Origin: Actinomyces slackii
Lineage (GTDB): Bacteria > Actinomycetota > Actinomycetes > Actinomycetales > Actinomycetaceae
Length of the DNA stretch: 64,000 nucleotides
Direction of reading: 5' to 3'
Assembly (NCBI RefSeq): GCF_900637295.1
Contig: NZ_LR134363.1
Coordinates: 682,001-746,000 of the forward strand
Part shown: positions 17,438 to 26,121 of the stretch, piece after piece
How positions within the stretch are numbered: position 1 is the stretch's first letter
Layout: each line of letters opens with the position of its first letter
Notes under the pieces: model-generated
Told to the model about the DNA's origin: nothing
What the model saw: the letters and a program-made list of their open reading frames with translations, nothing else
Databases searched by the model: none
Program-made: the position numbers and the translations under genes

Positions 17438-20314
17438 ATGTCCTCCCTCCTTCACCGGCTCGGCCGCTGGTGCGCCGGTCATGCCGGACGCGTACTGGCC
17501 GCCTGGTTCCTGCTCATCGCCCTGCTCGGCGGTGCCGTCAGTGCTGTGGGCATGCACCTCTCGGACTCCTTCGCCATCTCCGGCACCGAGTCCATGGATG
17601 GCTTGGAGGTGCTCGAGGAGCGCCTTCCCCAGGCGGCCGGCACCAGTGAGCAGGTCTTGTTCACCGCCTCCGACGGCCAGATCGAGAACCACCGCGAAGC
17701 CATCGAGGGCTTCGTGCAGCAGGTCAGCGGGCTCGACGGCGTGGCCCTGGTCTCCAGTCCCTTCGGCGATCAGGACACCGGTGCCCCCTCCACCGTCTCC
17801 CGGGATGGCGCGCACGTCCTGGTTCAGATCCAGGCCGATTCCTCAGTGGGCTCGATCACCTCAGGCACTACCGACCGAGCGACCGAGCTCTCCCGCGATC
17901 TGGAGGACCTGGCCCAGGACGCCCAGGAGACCGACCCCGCACTGAGAGTCCAACTCGGCGGCAACATCGGCCAGAACGTGGGTATCGGCATCTCGGCGAC
18001 CGAGCTCATTGGCGTCGTCATCGCAGCGGTGGTCCTATTCATCACCTTCGGGTCCTTCCTGGCCGCCGGTGCCCCCATCCTGGCCGCCCTCATCGGAGTG
18101 GGCAGCGGCATGCTCGGCATCTTGCTGACGGCCGCAGTCGTCGACATCAACTCCACCACCCCGGTCCTGGCTGTGATGATCGGCCTGGCTGTCGGCATCG
18201 ACTACGCCCTGTTCATCCTCTCCCGCGCCCGGGAGTACCTGGCCGAGGGCATTGCCCCCATCGAGGCGGCCGGGCGCGCGACCGCCACCTCCGGCAGCGC
18301 CGTCGTCTTCGCCGGGATCACAGTCATCGTGGCCCTATGCGGCCTGAGCGTGGCCCGTATTGGCTTCCTGACCACCATGGGCCTGGCCTCGGTCGCAGTC
18401 GTGGCCGTCTCGGTGCTTGTTGCACTCACCGTCGTGCCCGCCCTCATCGGGCTCATCGGCACGCGCCTCATGCCCCGGTTACCACGGTCTTCACGCCGTG
18501 ACGCACGCGCCCGCCGCGGCAGGTCCAGCGGCCCCGCTGCCCGCTGGGTTCGCGTCGCCACCCGCCGCCCCTGGCTGACCATCAGCGCCGTCGTCGTGCT
18601 CCTGGGCCTGTGCGCCGTGCCCATCACCGGCCTGCGCCTGGCCCTGACCGACAACGGCTTCGAGGCCGAGGGCACCCAGCGGCGCCAGACCTACGACGCC
18701 ATCTCCGAGGCCTACGGGGAGGGTTACAACTCGCCCATCATCGTCATCGCTGACATCACCAACACCTCCGACCCCCGGAAAGCCGTCGATGAGCTCGCCC
18801 AGGAGGTCTCCTCCCTCGATGGCGTGGAGGAGGTCGCGCTGGCGACCCCCAATGAGGACGGCACCCTCGCCTTCATCCAGATCCGCCCCGAGAAGTCCCA
18901 GGCGGACCCCGGCACCATGGACCTGGTGCGCGAGATCCGCGATCGCGCCGGGGACTATGAGAGGGCCCACGGGGTCACCGACATCATGGTCACCGGTCAG
19001 ACAGCCGTGGCCATCGACGTGGCCGAGTCCCTCAACGCCTCTCTTCTGCCCTTCGGCATCGTCGTGGTGGGCCTGTCCCTCTTCCTGCTCATGATCGTCT
19101 TCCGCTCCGTGGCCGTCCCTGTGACCGCCACCCTGGGATACCTCCTGTCCCTGGCAGCCGGCATGGGGGCAGTAGGAGCCGTCTTCGGCTGGGGCTGGGC
19201 GGCCGACCTGCTGGCCGTGACCAGGGTCGGCGCTGTCATCTCCTTCCTGCCCGTCATCGTGATGGGCGTGCTCTTCGGCCTGGCCATGGACTATGAGGTC
19301 TTCCTCGTCTCACGTATGCGCGAGGAGTGGATCCGCCGCCGCCCCGCGGACTCGGCCTCGCCCGAGCAGCGGCGCAGGGCCGCAGTGGAAGCCGTCGAGT
19401 CCGGGTTCACCGGCTCCGCAACGGTGGTGGGGGCTGCCGCCGTCATCATGATCGGCGTCTTCGCGGCCTTCATCCACACCGACAACGTCTACGTCAAGCC
19501 CATCGCCCTGGGCCTGAGCGTGGGCATCGTCGCGGACGCCTTCCTCGTGCGCATGACCCTGGTGCCCGCCATCATGGCAGCCCTGGGGGACAGGGCCTGG
19601 TGGCTGCCCGCATGGCTCGACCGGCAGCTGCCCGTCATCGATGTTGAGGGGGAGGGGCTGAGCCGCACCCTGGAGCACGAGGAGTGGAGCGCCTCCTACG
19701 GGCGTGCCGTCGTGCGCGCCGAGGGCCTGAGGCTGGCCGATGCCGAGGGCACGGTCATCGAGGGACTCGACCTGGTCCTGAGACCCGGAGAGATCGGGCT
19801 CCTGCGCGCCCCCTCGCTGCTGGCCCGCCGCGCTCTGGCGGCCGCTCTGGGAGGGCGGTTGCGGCCCGCCGACGGACTGCTGGTGGTGGATGATCACGTC
19901 CTGCCCGACGGCACGGCCTCCATCCAGTCGGTGACCACCTCGCTGCGCCACTGGGACCAGGACGTGCCCGAGCACGTGCGACTCGTCGTCGTGGACGACC
20001 CGGGCAAGAGGCGCTGGAGGCGGATCCATGACCTGGCCTCCTCCGGGATGGCCGTCCTGGTGACGCTGGCCGAGGGCGCTGCCCTGGACATGCCCGAGTC
20101 CGACCATCCGAGTGTCGGATCTGATCGGGGTCCCTGGCCCGCCGTTGTCGTCGATATCGATACAGCGGGGCGCGCAACCACCCTGACCGGGCCCTCGCAA
20201 CCTCGGCGTCCGGTGCAGGAGCAGTCTCAGTGCCCGCACGACCCCGGCGTATCCACCGATACGCCACCCGACGCATCCACCGACCAGACCCATGGAAGCG
20301 AGGTCCGCGCATGA
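17438..20314 (+). CDS. MMPL/RND-type exporter with degenerate ABC-ATPase-like C-terminal domain
   Basis: 958 aa. The N-terminal ~740 residues form an MMPL permease: a membrane helix, an extracellular loop, five clustered helices including GLAVGIDYALFILSR, then the repeat half with a second loop and GLAMDYEVFLVSRMREE. Such proteins export lipids or drugs by proton motive force. Residues ~755-905 look like an ABC nucleotide-binding fold (VRAEGLRLADAEGTVIEGLDLVLRPGEIGLL, later VRLVVVDDPG). However, the Walker A GxxGxGKST is replaced by RAPSLLARRAL and no LSGGQ is seen. It is therefore probably non-catalytic. A hydrophilic Asp/Thr-rich tail ends in an ATGA overlap with the next gene. Confidence 0.9.
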   Translation: MSSLLHRLGRWCAGHAGRVLAAWFLLIALLGGAVSAVGMHLSDSFAISGTESMDGLEVLEERLPQAAGTSEQVLFTASDGQIENHREAIEGFVQQVSGLDGVALVSSPFGDQDTGAPSTVSRDGAHVLVQIQADSSVGSITSGTTDRATELSRDLEDLAQDAQETDPALRVQLGGNIGQNVGIGISATELIGVVIAAVVLFITFGSFLAAGAPILAALIGVGSGMLGILLTAAVVDINSTTPVLAVMIGLAVGIDYALFILSRAREYLAEGIAPIEAAGRATATSGSAVVFAGITVIVALCGLSVARIGFLTTMGLASVAVVAVSVLVALTVVPALIGLIGTRLMPRLPRSSRRDARARRGRSSGPAARWVRVATRRPWLTISAVVVLLGLCAVPITGLRLALTDNGFEAEGTQRRQTYDAISEAYGEGYNSPIIVIADITNTSDPRKAVDELAQEVSSLDGVEEVALATPNEDGTLAFIQIRPEKSQADPGTMDLVREIRDRAGDYERAHGVTDIMVTGQTAVAIDVAESLNASLLPFGIVVVGLSLFLLMIVFRSVAVPVTATLGYLLSLAAGMGAVGAVFGWGWAADLLAVTRVGAVISFLPVIVMGVLFGLAMDYEVFLVSRMREEWIRRRPADSASPEQRRRAAVEAVESGFTGSATVVGAAAVIMIGVFAAFIHTDNVYVKPIALGLSVGIVADAFLVRMTLVPAIMAALGDRAWWLPAWLDRQLPVIDVEGEGLSRTLEHEEWSASYGRAVVRAEGLRLADAEGTVIEGLDLVLRPGEIGLLRAPSLLARRALAAALGGRLRPADGLLVVDDHVLPDGTASIQSVTTSLRHWDQDVPEHVRLVVVDDPGKRRWRRIHDLASSGMAVLVTLAEGAALDMPESDHPSVGSDRGPWPAVVVDIDTAGRATTLTGPSQPRRPVQEQSQCPHDPGVSTDTPPDASTDQTHGSEVRA

Positions 20315-21972
20315 AGCGCCGCACACTTATCACCGCCCTGCTCCTGACCCTCCTGCCAGCCCTGACCGGGTTCCTCATCATCTTCTCGGCCACCACGCCC
20401 CAGGAGGAGTCGGCCTCTGTGCGGGCCGCTGTCGTCAACTTGGACGTGCCCGCCACCACCGCTGATGGGACCACCCTGCCCGCGGGGCGCCTCCTCCTGG
20501 GACGCCTGACGGATCCGCAGGCGGCGCTGACCGCCGAGTCGCGGACTGCCTCCGAGGAGCTGGCCCTCACCACCCTCGACTACTCCGTGGTGGGTGCTGA
20601 CACCGCCGAGCAGGGGCTGACCGATGGAACCTATGACGTCGTCATCACCATCCCCGCCGACTTCTCCTCTTCCATGGCCTCCACCCTGGACGGCACCCCC
20701 GCGCGGGCGCCGATCACCATCGAGACCGCGCGGGCCGCCTCGGCCGAGGTCAGGACCATGAGTCAATCGGCGGTTGACGACGCCGCCACCAGCCTGGGCA
20801 CCACCATCACCCTGTCCTACCTCACCGGCAGCCTTGAGGGGATGACCACGTTGTCGACCTCCCTGGACGAGGCCGCCACCGGGGCATCGAGTCTGTCCGA
20901 GGGTGTGAGCTCCTACACCGGTGCCGTGGACAGCCTGCGCACCACCGTCACTACGGCCGATCCTTCCACCGGATACGATCTCGCCGGCGGAGCCGGTGCC
21001 GCTGCCTCGGGAGCTGCCCAGGCCCACGAGCTGTGCGTAGCCAGTCACGGTGCCAGCGACCCCACCTGTCAGGCGCTCACCCAGGTAGCCGGCGCGACCA
21101 GCGCGGTCTCGGGAGCCATCGGCTCGAGCACCGACGTCTACGACCCTGCCACCGGAACGGGGCGAAGCGTCGTCGGAGTGCTCAATACCCTGTCCTCGCA
21201 GTCATCCACCCTCACTAACGGGGCCTCCTCCATCAGTACCGGCCTGACCGAGGCCGCCGACTCGGTGCCCTCCTACGACGAGGAGGAGGTCTCGTCCCTG
21301 GCTGAGGGTCTTAGCCAGCCGGTCTCCGTGGATTCCAGCCCCGCCTCCCAAGTGAGAGCCGCTGACGGTGCCGCCCCGGCGGCTTGCGCCATTGCGCTGT
21401 GGATTGGGGCTCTCATCACGGTCCACGGCCTGGGAGTCATGAGCCGGAGGGCTGTGGAGTCTGCCGCCGCGCCCGGGCGCCTGGCCTGGCGCTCACTGCG
21501 GCCCGCCCTGGGCCTGTCGGTCCTCCAGGGTCTGATGCTGGTCGGGGCGATGGCCGTCGCCGGCATTGCTCTGGGCAACGCCGCCGCGCTCACAGCCGTC
21601 CTGGTGCTGGGGGCGGTGACGATGACCCTGCTGCACGCAGCGCTGACCGCAGGGCTGGGCGGGCGCGCAGGTATCGCTGTCTCCCTGCTCGCCCTCGTCC
21701 TCCAGGTGGCAGCGCTGGGTAGCGCGGCCCCATCGGGGGGAGTGGGGGATCTCCTTGCCTACGTCCGTGGCATCGCACCCCTCAACATCGCCGTCGATGC
21801 GCTGAGCACCGTCATGGCCGGTTCTGGTGGGGGATCCGGGATGGGTCTGTGGGCGTGCGTGGCGCTTCTGGTCGTATGGGCGGCGGCCGGTGGAGCAGTC
21901 GCGGTCCTAGCGGTGCGTCGTCGGCGCTCCACCAGTCTGGGTGAGCTGCGACAGCAGCTGGCCGAGGCCTGA
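20311..21972 (+). CDS. YhgE/Pip-family membrane protein
   Basis: 553 aa from ATG 20311, which overlaps the MMPL stop. An N-terminal membrane helix (about 5-27) is followed by a ~330-residue extracytoplasmic region. It opens with RAAVVNLD and DGTYDVVITIPADFSSS, typical of YhgE/Pip proteins, and continues in a Ser/Thr/Ala-rich coiled-coil-like stretch. Five or six C-terminal helices follow, ending with a basic RRRRSTSLGELRQQLAEA tail. The family resembles ABC-2 type export permeases and commonly accompanies MMPL proteins under a TetR regulator. It is shorter than many members. Confidence 0.88.
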   Translation: MKRRTLITALLLTLLPALTGFLIIFSATTPQEESASVRAAVVNLDVPATTADGTTLPAGRLLLGRLTDPQAALTAESRTASEELALTTLDYSVVGADTAEQGLTDGTYDVVITIPADFSSSMASTLDGTPARAPITIETARAASAEVRTMSQSAVDDAATSLGTTITLSYLTGSLEGMTTLSTSLDEAATGASSLSEGVSSYTGAVDSLRTTVTTADPSTGYDLAGGAGAAASGAAQAHELCVASHGASDPTCQALTQVAGATSAVSGAIGSSTDVYDPATGTGRSVVGVLNTLSSQSSTLTNGASSISTGLTEAADSVPSYDEEEVSSLAEGLSQPVSVDSSPASQVRAADGAAPAACAIALWIGALITVHGLGVMSRRAVESAAAPGRLAWRSLRPALGLSVLQGLMLVGAMAVAGIALGNAAALTAVLVLGAVTMTLLHAALTAGLGGRAGIAVSLLALVLQVAALGSAAPSGGVGDLLAYVRGIAPLNIAVDALSTVMAGSGGGSGMGLWACVALLVVWAAAGGAVAVLAVRRRRSTSLGELRQQLAEA

Positions 21973-22002
21973 GGGGTCGGCTACTCGCGGGCAGCATCAA
22001 AG

Positions 22003-22048
22003 GCGGAGCCGGTTCCGGGAGGGATCACCCTCCCAGAACCGGCTCCGC
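22003..22048 (+). terminator. Long hairpin terminator after the export cassette
   Basis: 20-bp arms with one C-A mismatch: 22003-22022 begins GCGGAGCCGGTTC and 22029-22048 ends GAACCGGCTCCGC. The loop is short. Starts 31 nt after the YhgE/Pip stop and sits at the right edge of the cassette. Confidence 0.85.
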
Positions 22049-22082
22049 TCGCAGCGTTGTCGCGCTGAGACGGTGCCTCCGG

Positions 22083-22162
22083 GGGCCGCCTCCATGTCCA
22101 TGGCGGTCCATGGCGACCGAGACGATGACAGGTGATGAGGCCGGTGAGGCCACTGAGGTCAT
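22083..22162 (-). pseudogene. 5-prime remnant of a second mtnN gene
   Basis: An ATG at 22162 opens a frame reading MTSVASPASSPVIVSVAMD. It matches the mtnN start after the first codons (STSSPVIVSVAMDVEAAP). A 10-bp tandem duplication (GTCCATGGCG twice) then shifts the frame and homology stops near 22081. The ATG lies 9 nt after the stop of the AlbA_2 gene, as expected for a third gene in a luxS operon. The rest of the gene is missing here; the intact copy lies beyond the export cassette. Confidence 0.8.
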
Positions 22163-22171
22163 GACCCGAGA

Positions 22172-23119
22172 CTACGCGTCCGGATCCCAGGCGCCCGAGC
22201 CGGTGCGCTCGGCTCTGGCCGTGACAATCGCCGCCGGGCTCAGTGGCCGCACTCGATCCCGCCGCAGCAGGAAGTCCCCGATCCTGGTGGGCCAGGACAC
22301 GCGGTTGATCCGCGGCCACCGCAGCGACACGTAGTCCACGGCGTCGTCGACCTCCAGGCGGCGCGTTGAATTGCCCACCCGCACCCACAGCTCGGCGTCC
22401 CGGCCCTTGGAGCGCAGGTAGACCGGCCAGGGAGCGGGGGGCACGGTGATTCGGCACACCTCGGCGTCGCCCTGCGGCGTCGGGGCGAAGTCCACCAGGG
22501 GCAGGGCCGCGGCATTGGTGCCCAGGCGGGTGCGCCACATGTCGCGCAGCCACAACTCGAAGCGATCGGCGTCGGGCTGCTTGAGGGTCGTGTAGTCCGG
22601 GCCCAGGCCGATGAGGGTGCCGTCGTCGTCCACGCCCAGCAGCAGCGTGCCGCCCGATGAGTTGAGGAAGGCGGTCACCGTCTTGGCCACCACGGTCTCC
22701 ATGGCCTCATCGCGCTTGTCAGTGCGCAGATTCCAGCGCGCCGAGGACTTGAACTCCAGGCGGTCGGACTCACCGAGCCGGGCCATCTCCGCGATCGGGG
22801 CCAGGACCCGGTGGCGCTGGCGCTGCGCCAGGATCGCCGAGGCCACGATCAGTACGACGGCGGCCACCGAGCAGGCGGTGATGAGCATCTTGGGGGACAT
22901 GAGGTCCTCGGCCTGGAACAGCCAGGCCGATAGCAGCAGCCCCAGCCACAAACCCATGAGGGTGATGAGGGTGGCGGCCGAATCCGAGACCGTCACCCGG
23001 CCGCGCAGCAGGAAGCGCGTGAGACGGCCGACCAGGAAGGAGGTGAGAACCAGTGTGGGCTGGGAGAGCACCCACCAGATCAGCGAGGGATTGGCGGGAC
23101 CGGTGAGAAGGGTGTCCAT
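22172..23119 (-). CDS. Membrane-anchored AlbA_2 (Schlafen-type) domain protein
   Basis: 315 aa from ATG 23119 (MDTLLTGPANPS), 4 nt after the luxS stop; an ATG at 23143, overlapping luxS, is an alternative. The N-terminus has about three membrane helices within residues 10-105. A cytoplasmic AlbA_2-type domain (about 115-250) follows: SDRLEFKSSARW, VAKTVTAFLNSSGGTLLLGVDDDG and GLGPDY are hallmarks. These domains are usually soluble, predicted nucleic-acid binding or regulatory modules. Position in the luxS operon is conserved by spacing only; its role in SAH/AI-2 metabolism is unknown. Confidence 0.75.
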   Translation of the reverse strand: MDTLLTGPANPSLIWWVLSQPTLVLTSFLVGRLTRFLLRGRVTVSDSAATLITLMGLWLGLLLSAWLFQAEDLMSPKMLITACSVAAVVLIVASAILAQRQRHRVLAPIAEMARLGESDRLEFKSSARWNLRTDKRDEAMETVVAKTVTAFLNSSGGTLLLGVDDDGTLIGLGPDYTTLKQPDADRFELWLRDMWRTRLGTNAAALPLVDFAPTPQGDAEVCRITVPPAPWPVYLRSKGRDAELWVRVGNSTRRLEVDDAVDYVSLRWPRINRVSWPTRIGDFLLRRDRVRPLSPAAIVTARAERTGSGAWDPDA

Positions 23120-23123
23120 CGGG

Positions 23124-23639
23124 TCAGGTGGCCGGCTGGGCATCGGCGGAGCCCGATGCGCTGTCAGTGCCGGCTCTCGCCATGACGGCCTCCCACTGGT
23201 CGCGGCGCTCCACGAAGGCGCGCACCGCCTGCTGGGCGGCGGCCAGGGAGTGGTTGGCGCCCCAGCCGCACTGGACCTCGTTGGCGGCGGGGACCTCGGT
23301 GGCCTCCAGCAGGTCGCGGCAGGTGGCCTCGAGCAGCTCCAGGAACTGCGGGGTCTCCACGCCCAGCATGAGGGCGTAGAAGCCGGTCTGGCAGCCCATG
23401 GGGGAGAAGTCGATGAGACGGTCGGTGTGGGCCCGCATGAGCTCAGCGCTCAGGTGCTCGATGGAATGGACCGCCTTCATCTCCAGGTGCTCGCGGTTGG
23501 GCTGGCATAGGCGCACGTCGTACTTGATGAGGACATCCCCGCCGGGAAGCTCCTTGCGGTCGGCCACCCGGACGTAGGGCGCGGACACGGCCGTGTGATC
23601 AAGATTGAAGGACTCGACTCGCATGCGGGGCTGACTCAT
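23124..23639 (-). CDS. luxS: S-ribosylhomocysteine lyase (LuxS)
   Basis: Cleaves S-ribosylhomocysteine, the product of MtnN, to homocysteine and the AI-2 precursor DPD. The 171-aa protein has metal ligands His58, His62 (in HSIEH, with Glu61) and Cys124 (CGWGANHS), plus the catalytic Cys83 in [10 protein letters not shown]. The C-terminal ~15 residues are Ala/Ser-rich and non-conserved. First gene of a three-gene unit with the AlbA_2 gene and, formerly, mtnN. Confidence 0.97.
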   Translation of the reverse strand: MSQPRMRVESFNLDHTAVSAPYVRVADRKELPGGDVLIKYDVRLCQPNREHLEMKAVHSIEHLSAELMRAHTDRLIDFSPMGCQTGFYALMLGVETPQFLELLEATCRDLLEATEVPAANEVQCGWGANHSLAAAQQAVRAFVERRDQWEAVMARAGTDSASGSADAQPAT

Positions 23640-23674
23640 GCGCCAAGCCTACGGGCCTGGGGCAGGATGGGGCC

Positions 23675-24484
23675 ATGAGCTCACTGGCACGTATCATCGC
23701 CGGGCCTGACCGCGCCCCGACCCTGGTGCTGCTGCACGGCATCACCGGGTCCGCCATATCCCTGGCCGGGGCGATCGATCACTGGGTGGGGCGGGGCCTG
23801 CGCGTGGTGGCGGTTGATGCCCGCGGTCACGGGCTCTCACCGCGATGGTCCCCCGAGCAGATCGAGCGCGCCGGTGAGGTCCTGGTCGAGGACCTGGTGG
23901 AGGTCCTGGAGGGTCTGGGGCCGGCCGGCCGGTCCGCGCCCCCGGGTGTCGGGCCGGTGGTCATCGGCCACTCCATGGGCGCGGCGACCGCCATGGTGGT
24001 GGCTGGCCGTCGCCCCGACCTCATGGCGGGAGTGGTTCTGGAGGACCCCGCCCTCTACGGCACGCGCAGCCCTGAGGAGCTGGTGGCGCGAGGCGCCGCG
24101 CGCGAGCGGGCCCGAGCCGCCGAGGCCGCGGACCCGGCCGGCTCCCTGGCCCGCTCCACGGCCCTGCCCACCGAGATCCTGCCCGGCGTGTGGGCCGCCC
24201 AGCGCACGGACCCCGCGCTGCTGCGCTCCGGCGTGGTGTGCCCCGAGGTCCCCTGGCGCCAGGCCGTGGAGGAGATGGGCGTGCCGGCTCTCCTGGTGAC
24301 AGGCGATGGGCAGGGCGCGCGCGTGGGGCCGCAGGGCCTGGAGGTCATGGCCGGTCTCAATCCGCGGCTGGAGGGCGTGGTCATCCCCGGCGCGGGCCAT
24401 CAGGTCAGGCGCTTCGCCCCCGAGGCCTTCTACGCGGCGGTTGACGCCTGGCTGGAGCGCCTGGGAGTTGCGGCAAGCCGCTGA
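23675..24484 (+). CDS. Alpha/beta hydrolase
   Basis: 269 aa. Oxyanion motif VLLHGITGS, the conserved VDARGHGLS, the nucleophile elbow GHSMG (Ser about residue 93), and the catalytic His in GAGHQVRRF near the end are all visible. Cytosolic with no signal peptide. Divergent from luxS across 35 nt, so the two promoters would overlap. Substrate unknown; an esterase or epoxide/lactone hydrolase are all possible. Confidence 0.88.
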   Translation: MSSLARIIAGPDRAPTLVLLHGITGSAISLAGAIDHWVGRGLRVVAVDARGHGLSPRWSPEQIERAGEVLVEDLVEVLEGLGPAGRSAPPGVGPVVIGHSMGAATAMVVAGRRPDLMAGVVLEDPALYGTRSPEELVARGAARERARAAEAADPAGSLARSTALPTEILPGVWAAQRTDPALLRSGVVCPEVPWRQAVEEMGVPALLVTGDGQGARVGPQGLEVMAGLNPRLEGVVIPGAGHQVRRFAPEAFYAAVDAWLERLGVAASR

Positions 24485-24493
24485 GGGCGACGT

Positions 24494-24626
24494 TGTCCAC
24501 GGTGAACAACTTTAAGCGGGATTCGCCTCGGTTGCGCTGAGGAGGCGCGAGTAAACCCGCAGGTCAGACAGCATTTGCTTCCCGAGCGCCGAAGCCGACG
24601 GGGTTGAAAGTTGTTCACCGTGGACA
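24494..24626. repeat. TIR-bounded intergenic element, copy 1
   Basis: 133 bp bounded by perfect 20-bp inverted repeats TGTCCACGGTGAACAACTTT (24494-24513) and its complement (24607-24626). No coding frame is evident inside, which contains a small CGCCTC/GAGGCG stem. The same ends occur at 42696-42817 around a different interior. It fits a small non-autonomous mobile or REP-like element, or a folded RNA. Confidence 0.8.
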
Positions 24627-24720
24627 CATCCGCGCGTTGTCCACCCCAACAGCCCGAAGTCCCAATGTCCTGACCTTTTGACCGCCTAGGATCGGGCGGA
24701 ACCGCGTCGAGGAGGAACAG

Positions 24721-26121
24721 ATGCAGGCGACCCGTCGTGCACCAGCGCTGAGCCGCAAGGAGCTGATCGGCCTCATTCTGGGCGCCATCGCCTTCGTGCT
24801 CCCCCTGGTCCTCGATGTCCCCAACCTGGATCCGATGGGCGAGCGCATGCTCGCGGTCTTCCTGCTGGCCATCGTCCTGTGGGTCACCGAGGCCATCCCC
24901 CTGGTGGCCACCGCCGTCCTGGTCATCGCCCTGGAGATCCTCCTGGTCTCCGACCAGGCGCTCCTGGCCGTGCCCGAGGACGCCCCGGCCTACTCCGAGT
25001 TCCTCTCCGCCCTGGCCAACCCGGTCATCATCCTGTTCCTGGGCGGCTTCCTCATCGCCGACGGCGCCGCCAAGTACCACCTGGACAAGAACCTGGCCGC
25101 CGTCCTCATCAAGCCCTTCACCGGCTCGGCCCGCCGCACGGTGCTGGGCCTCATGGTCATCACGGCCCTGCTGAGCATGTTCATGTCCAACACGGCCACC
25201 ACCGCGACCATGTTCGCCGTGGTCATCCCCATCCTGGGCGCCCTGCCCGAGGGCAAGCCGCGCGCCGGCCTGGCCCTGGCCATCCCGGTGGCCGCCAATG
25301 TGGGCGGCATCGGCACCCCCGTGGGCACGCCCCCCAATGCCATCGCCCTGGGGGCCCTGGCGGAGGCCGGCCACCACATCTCCTTCGCCGACTGGATGAT
25401 CATGGCGGTGCCCCTCATGCTGATCATCCTCCTGGGCTCCTGGGCGCTGCTGTGCGTGATGTTCATCCCCGGCGGCCTGGCCGTCGAGTTGGACATGCGC
25501 GCCTCCTGGGACACCGACCGCAATGCGGTCATGTTCTACGTCATCGCCGGGGCCACGATCCTGGCGTGGATGACCGAGTCCCTCCACGGCCTGAGCGCCA
25601 ACGTGGTGGGCTTCCTGGCGGTGGTGGCCCTTCTGGTCACCCGGGTCATGGGGGGCCCTGATCTGGGCAAGCTGTCCTGGCCGGTCCTGTGGCTCGTGGC
25701 CGGGGGCATCGCCCTGGGGGACGGCGTGGGCTCCACCGGCCTGGACGCCTGGATCCTGGGCCTGTTCGACTGGAATGCCATGGGCGCCCTGACAGTCATC
25801 ATCGTCATGGGGGCGCTGGGCCTGGGCATGTCCAATGTCATCAGCCACTCGGCCGCCTCCAACCTGCTGATCCCCCTGGCCATGGGCCTGGCCACCGGCA
25901 TCGAGGGCCTGGAGCCGGTGACCATCGCGGTGGTCCTGGCCCTGGCCTGCTCCCTGGGCATGAGCCTGCCGATCTCCACGCCCCCCAACGCCATCGCCTA
26001 CGCCACCGGCGAGGTCAGCACGCCTGATATGGCCCGCACCGGCGTCATCATCGGGATCGCGGGCACGGTCCTGCTGGTCTTCCTCATGCCCCCGCTGTGG
26101 TCCGCTCTGGGGATGCTATGA
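24721..26121 (+). CDS. DASS-family (SLC13) anion symporter
   Basis: 466-aa inner-membrane carrier with about 12 helices. The two Ser-Asn-Thr-type substrate/Na+ sites of the divalent anion:Na+ family are visible: FMSNTATTATM (first half) and ISTPPNAIAYATGEV (second half), with VGGIGTPVGTPPNAIA between. It probably imports dicarboxylates such as succinate or malate, or possibly sulfate. Start ATG 24721 follows GAGGAGGAACAG. The stop overlaps the start of the sensor kinase, so signalling and transport are coupled. Confidence 0.92.
   Translation: MQATRRAPALSRKELIGLILGAIAFVLPLVLDVPNLDPMGERMLAVFLLAIVLWVTEAIPLVATAVLVIALEILLVSDQALLAVPEDAPAYSEFLSALANPVIILFLGGFLIADGAAKYHLDKNLAAVLIKPFTGSARRTVLGLMVITALLSMFMSNTATTATMFAVVIPILGALPEGKPRAGLALAIPVAANVGGIGTPVGTPPNAIALGALAEAGHHISFADWMIMAVPLMLIILLGSWALLCVMFIPGGLAVELDMRASWDTDRNAVMFYVIAGATILAWMTESLHGLSANVVGFLAVVALLVTRVMGGPDLGKLSWPVLWLVAGGIALGDGVGSTGLDAWILGLFDWNAMGALTVIIVMGALGLGMSNVISHSAASNLLIPLAMGLATGIEGLEPVTIAVVLALACSLGMSLPISTPPNAIAYATGEVSTPDMARTGVIIGIAGTVLLVFLMPPLWSALGML

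Noticed and set aside
22110-22334. 74-codon plus-strand frame over the mtnN remnant
   Set aside because: It is antisense to both the remnant and the AlbA_2 gene and has no independent support.
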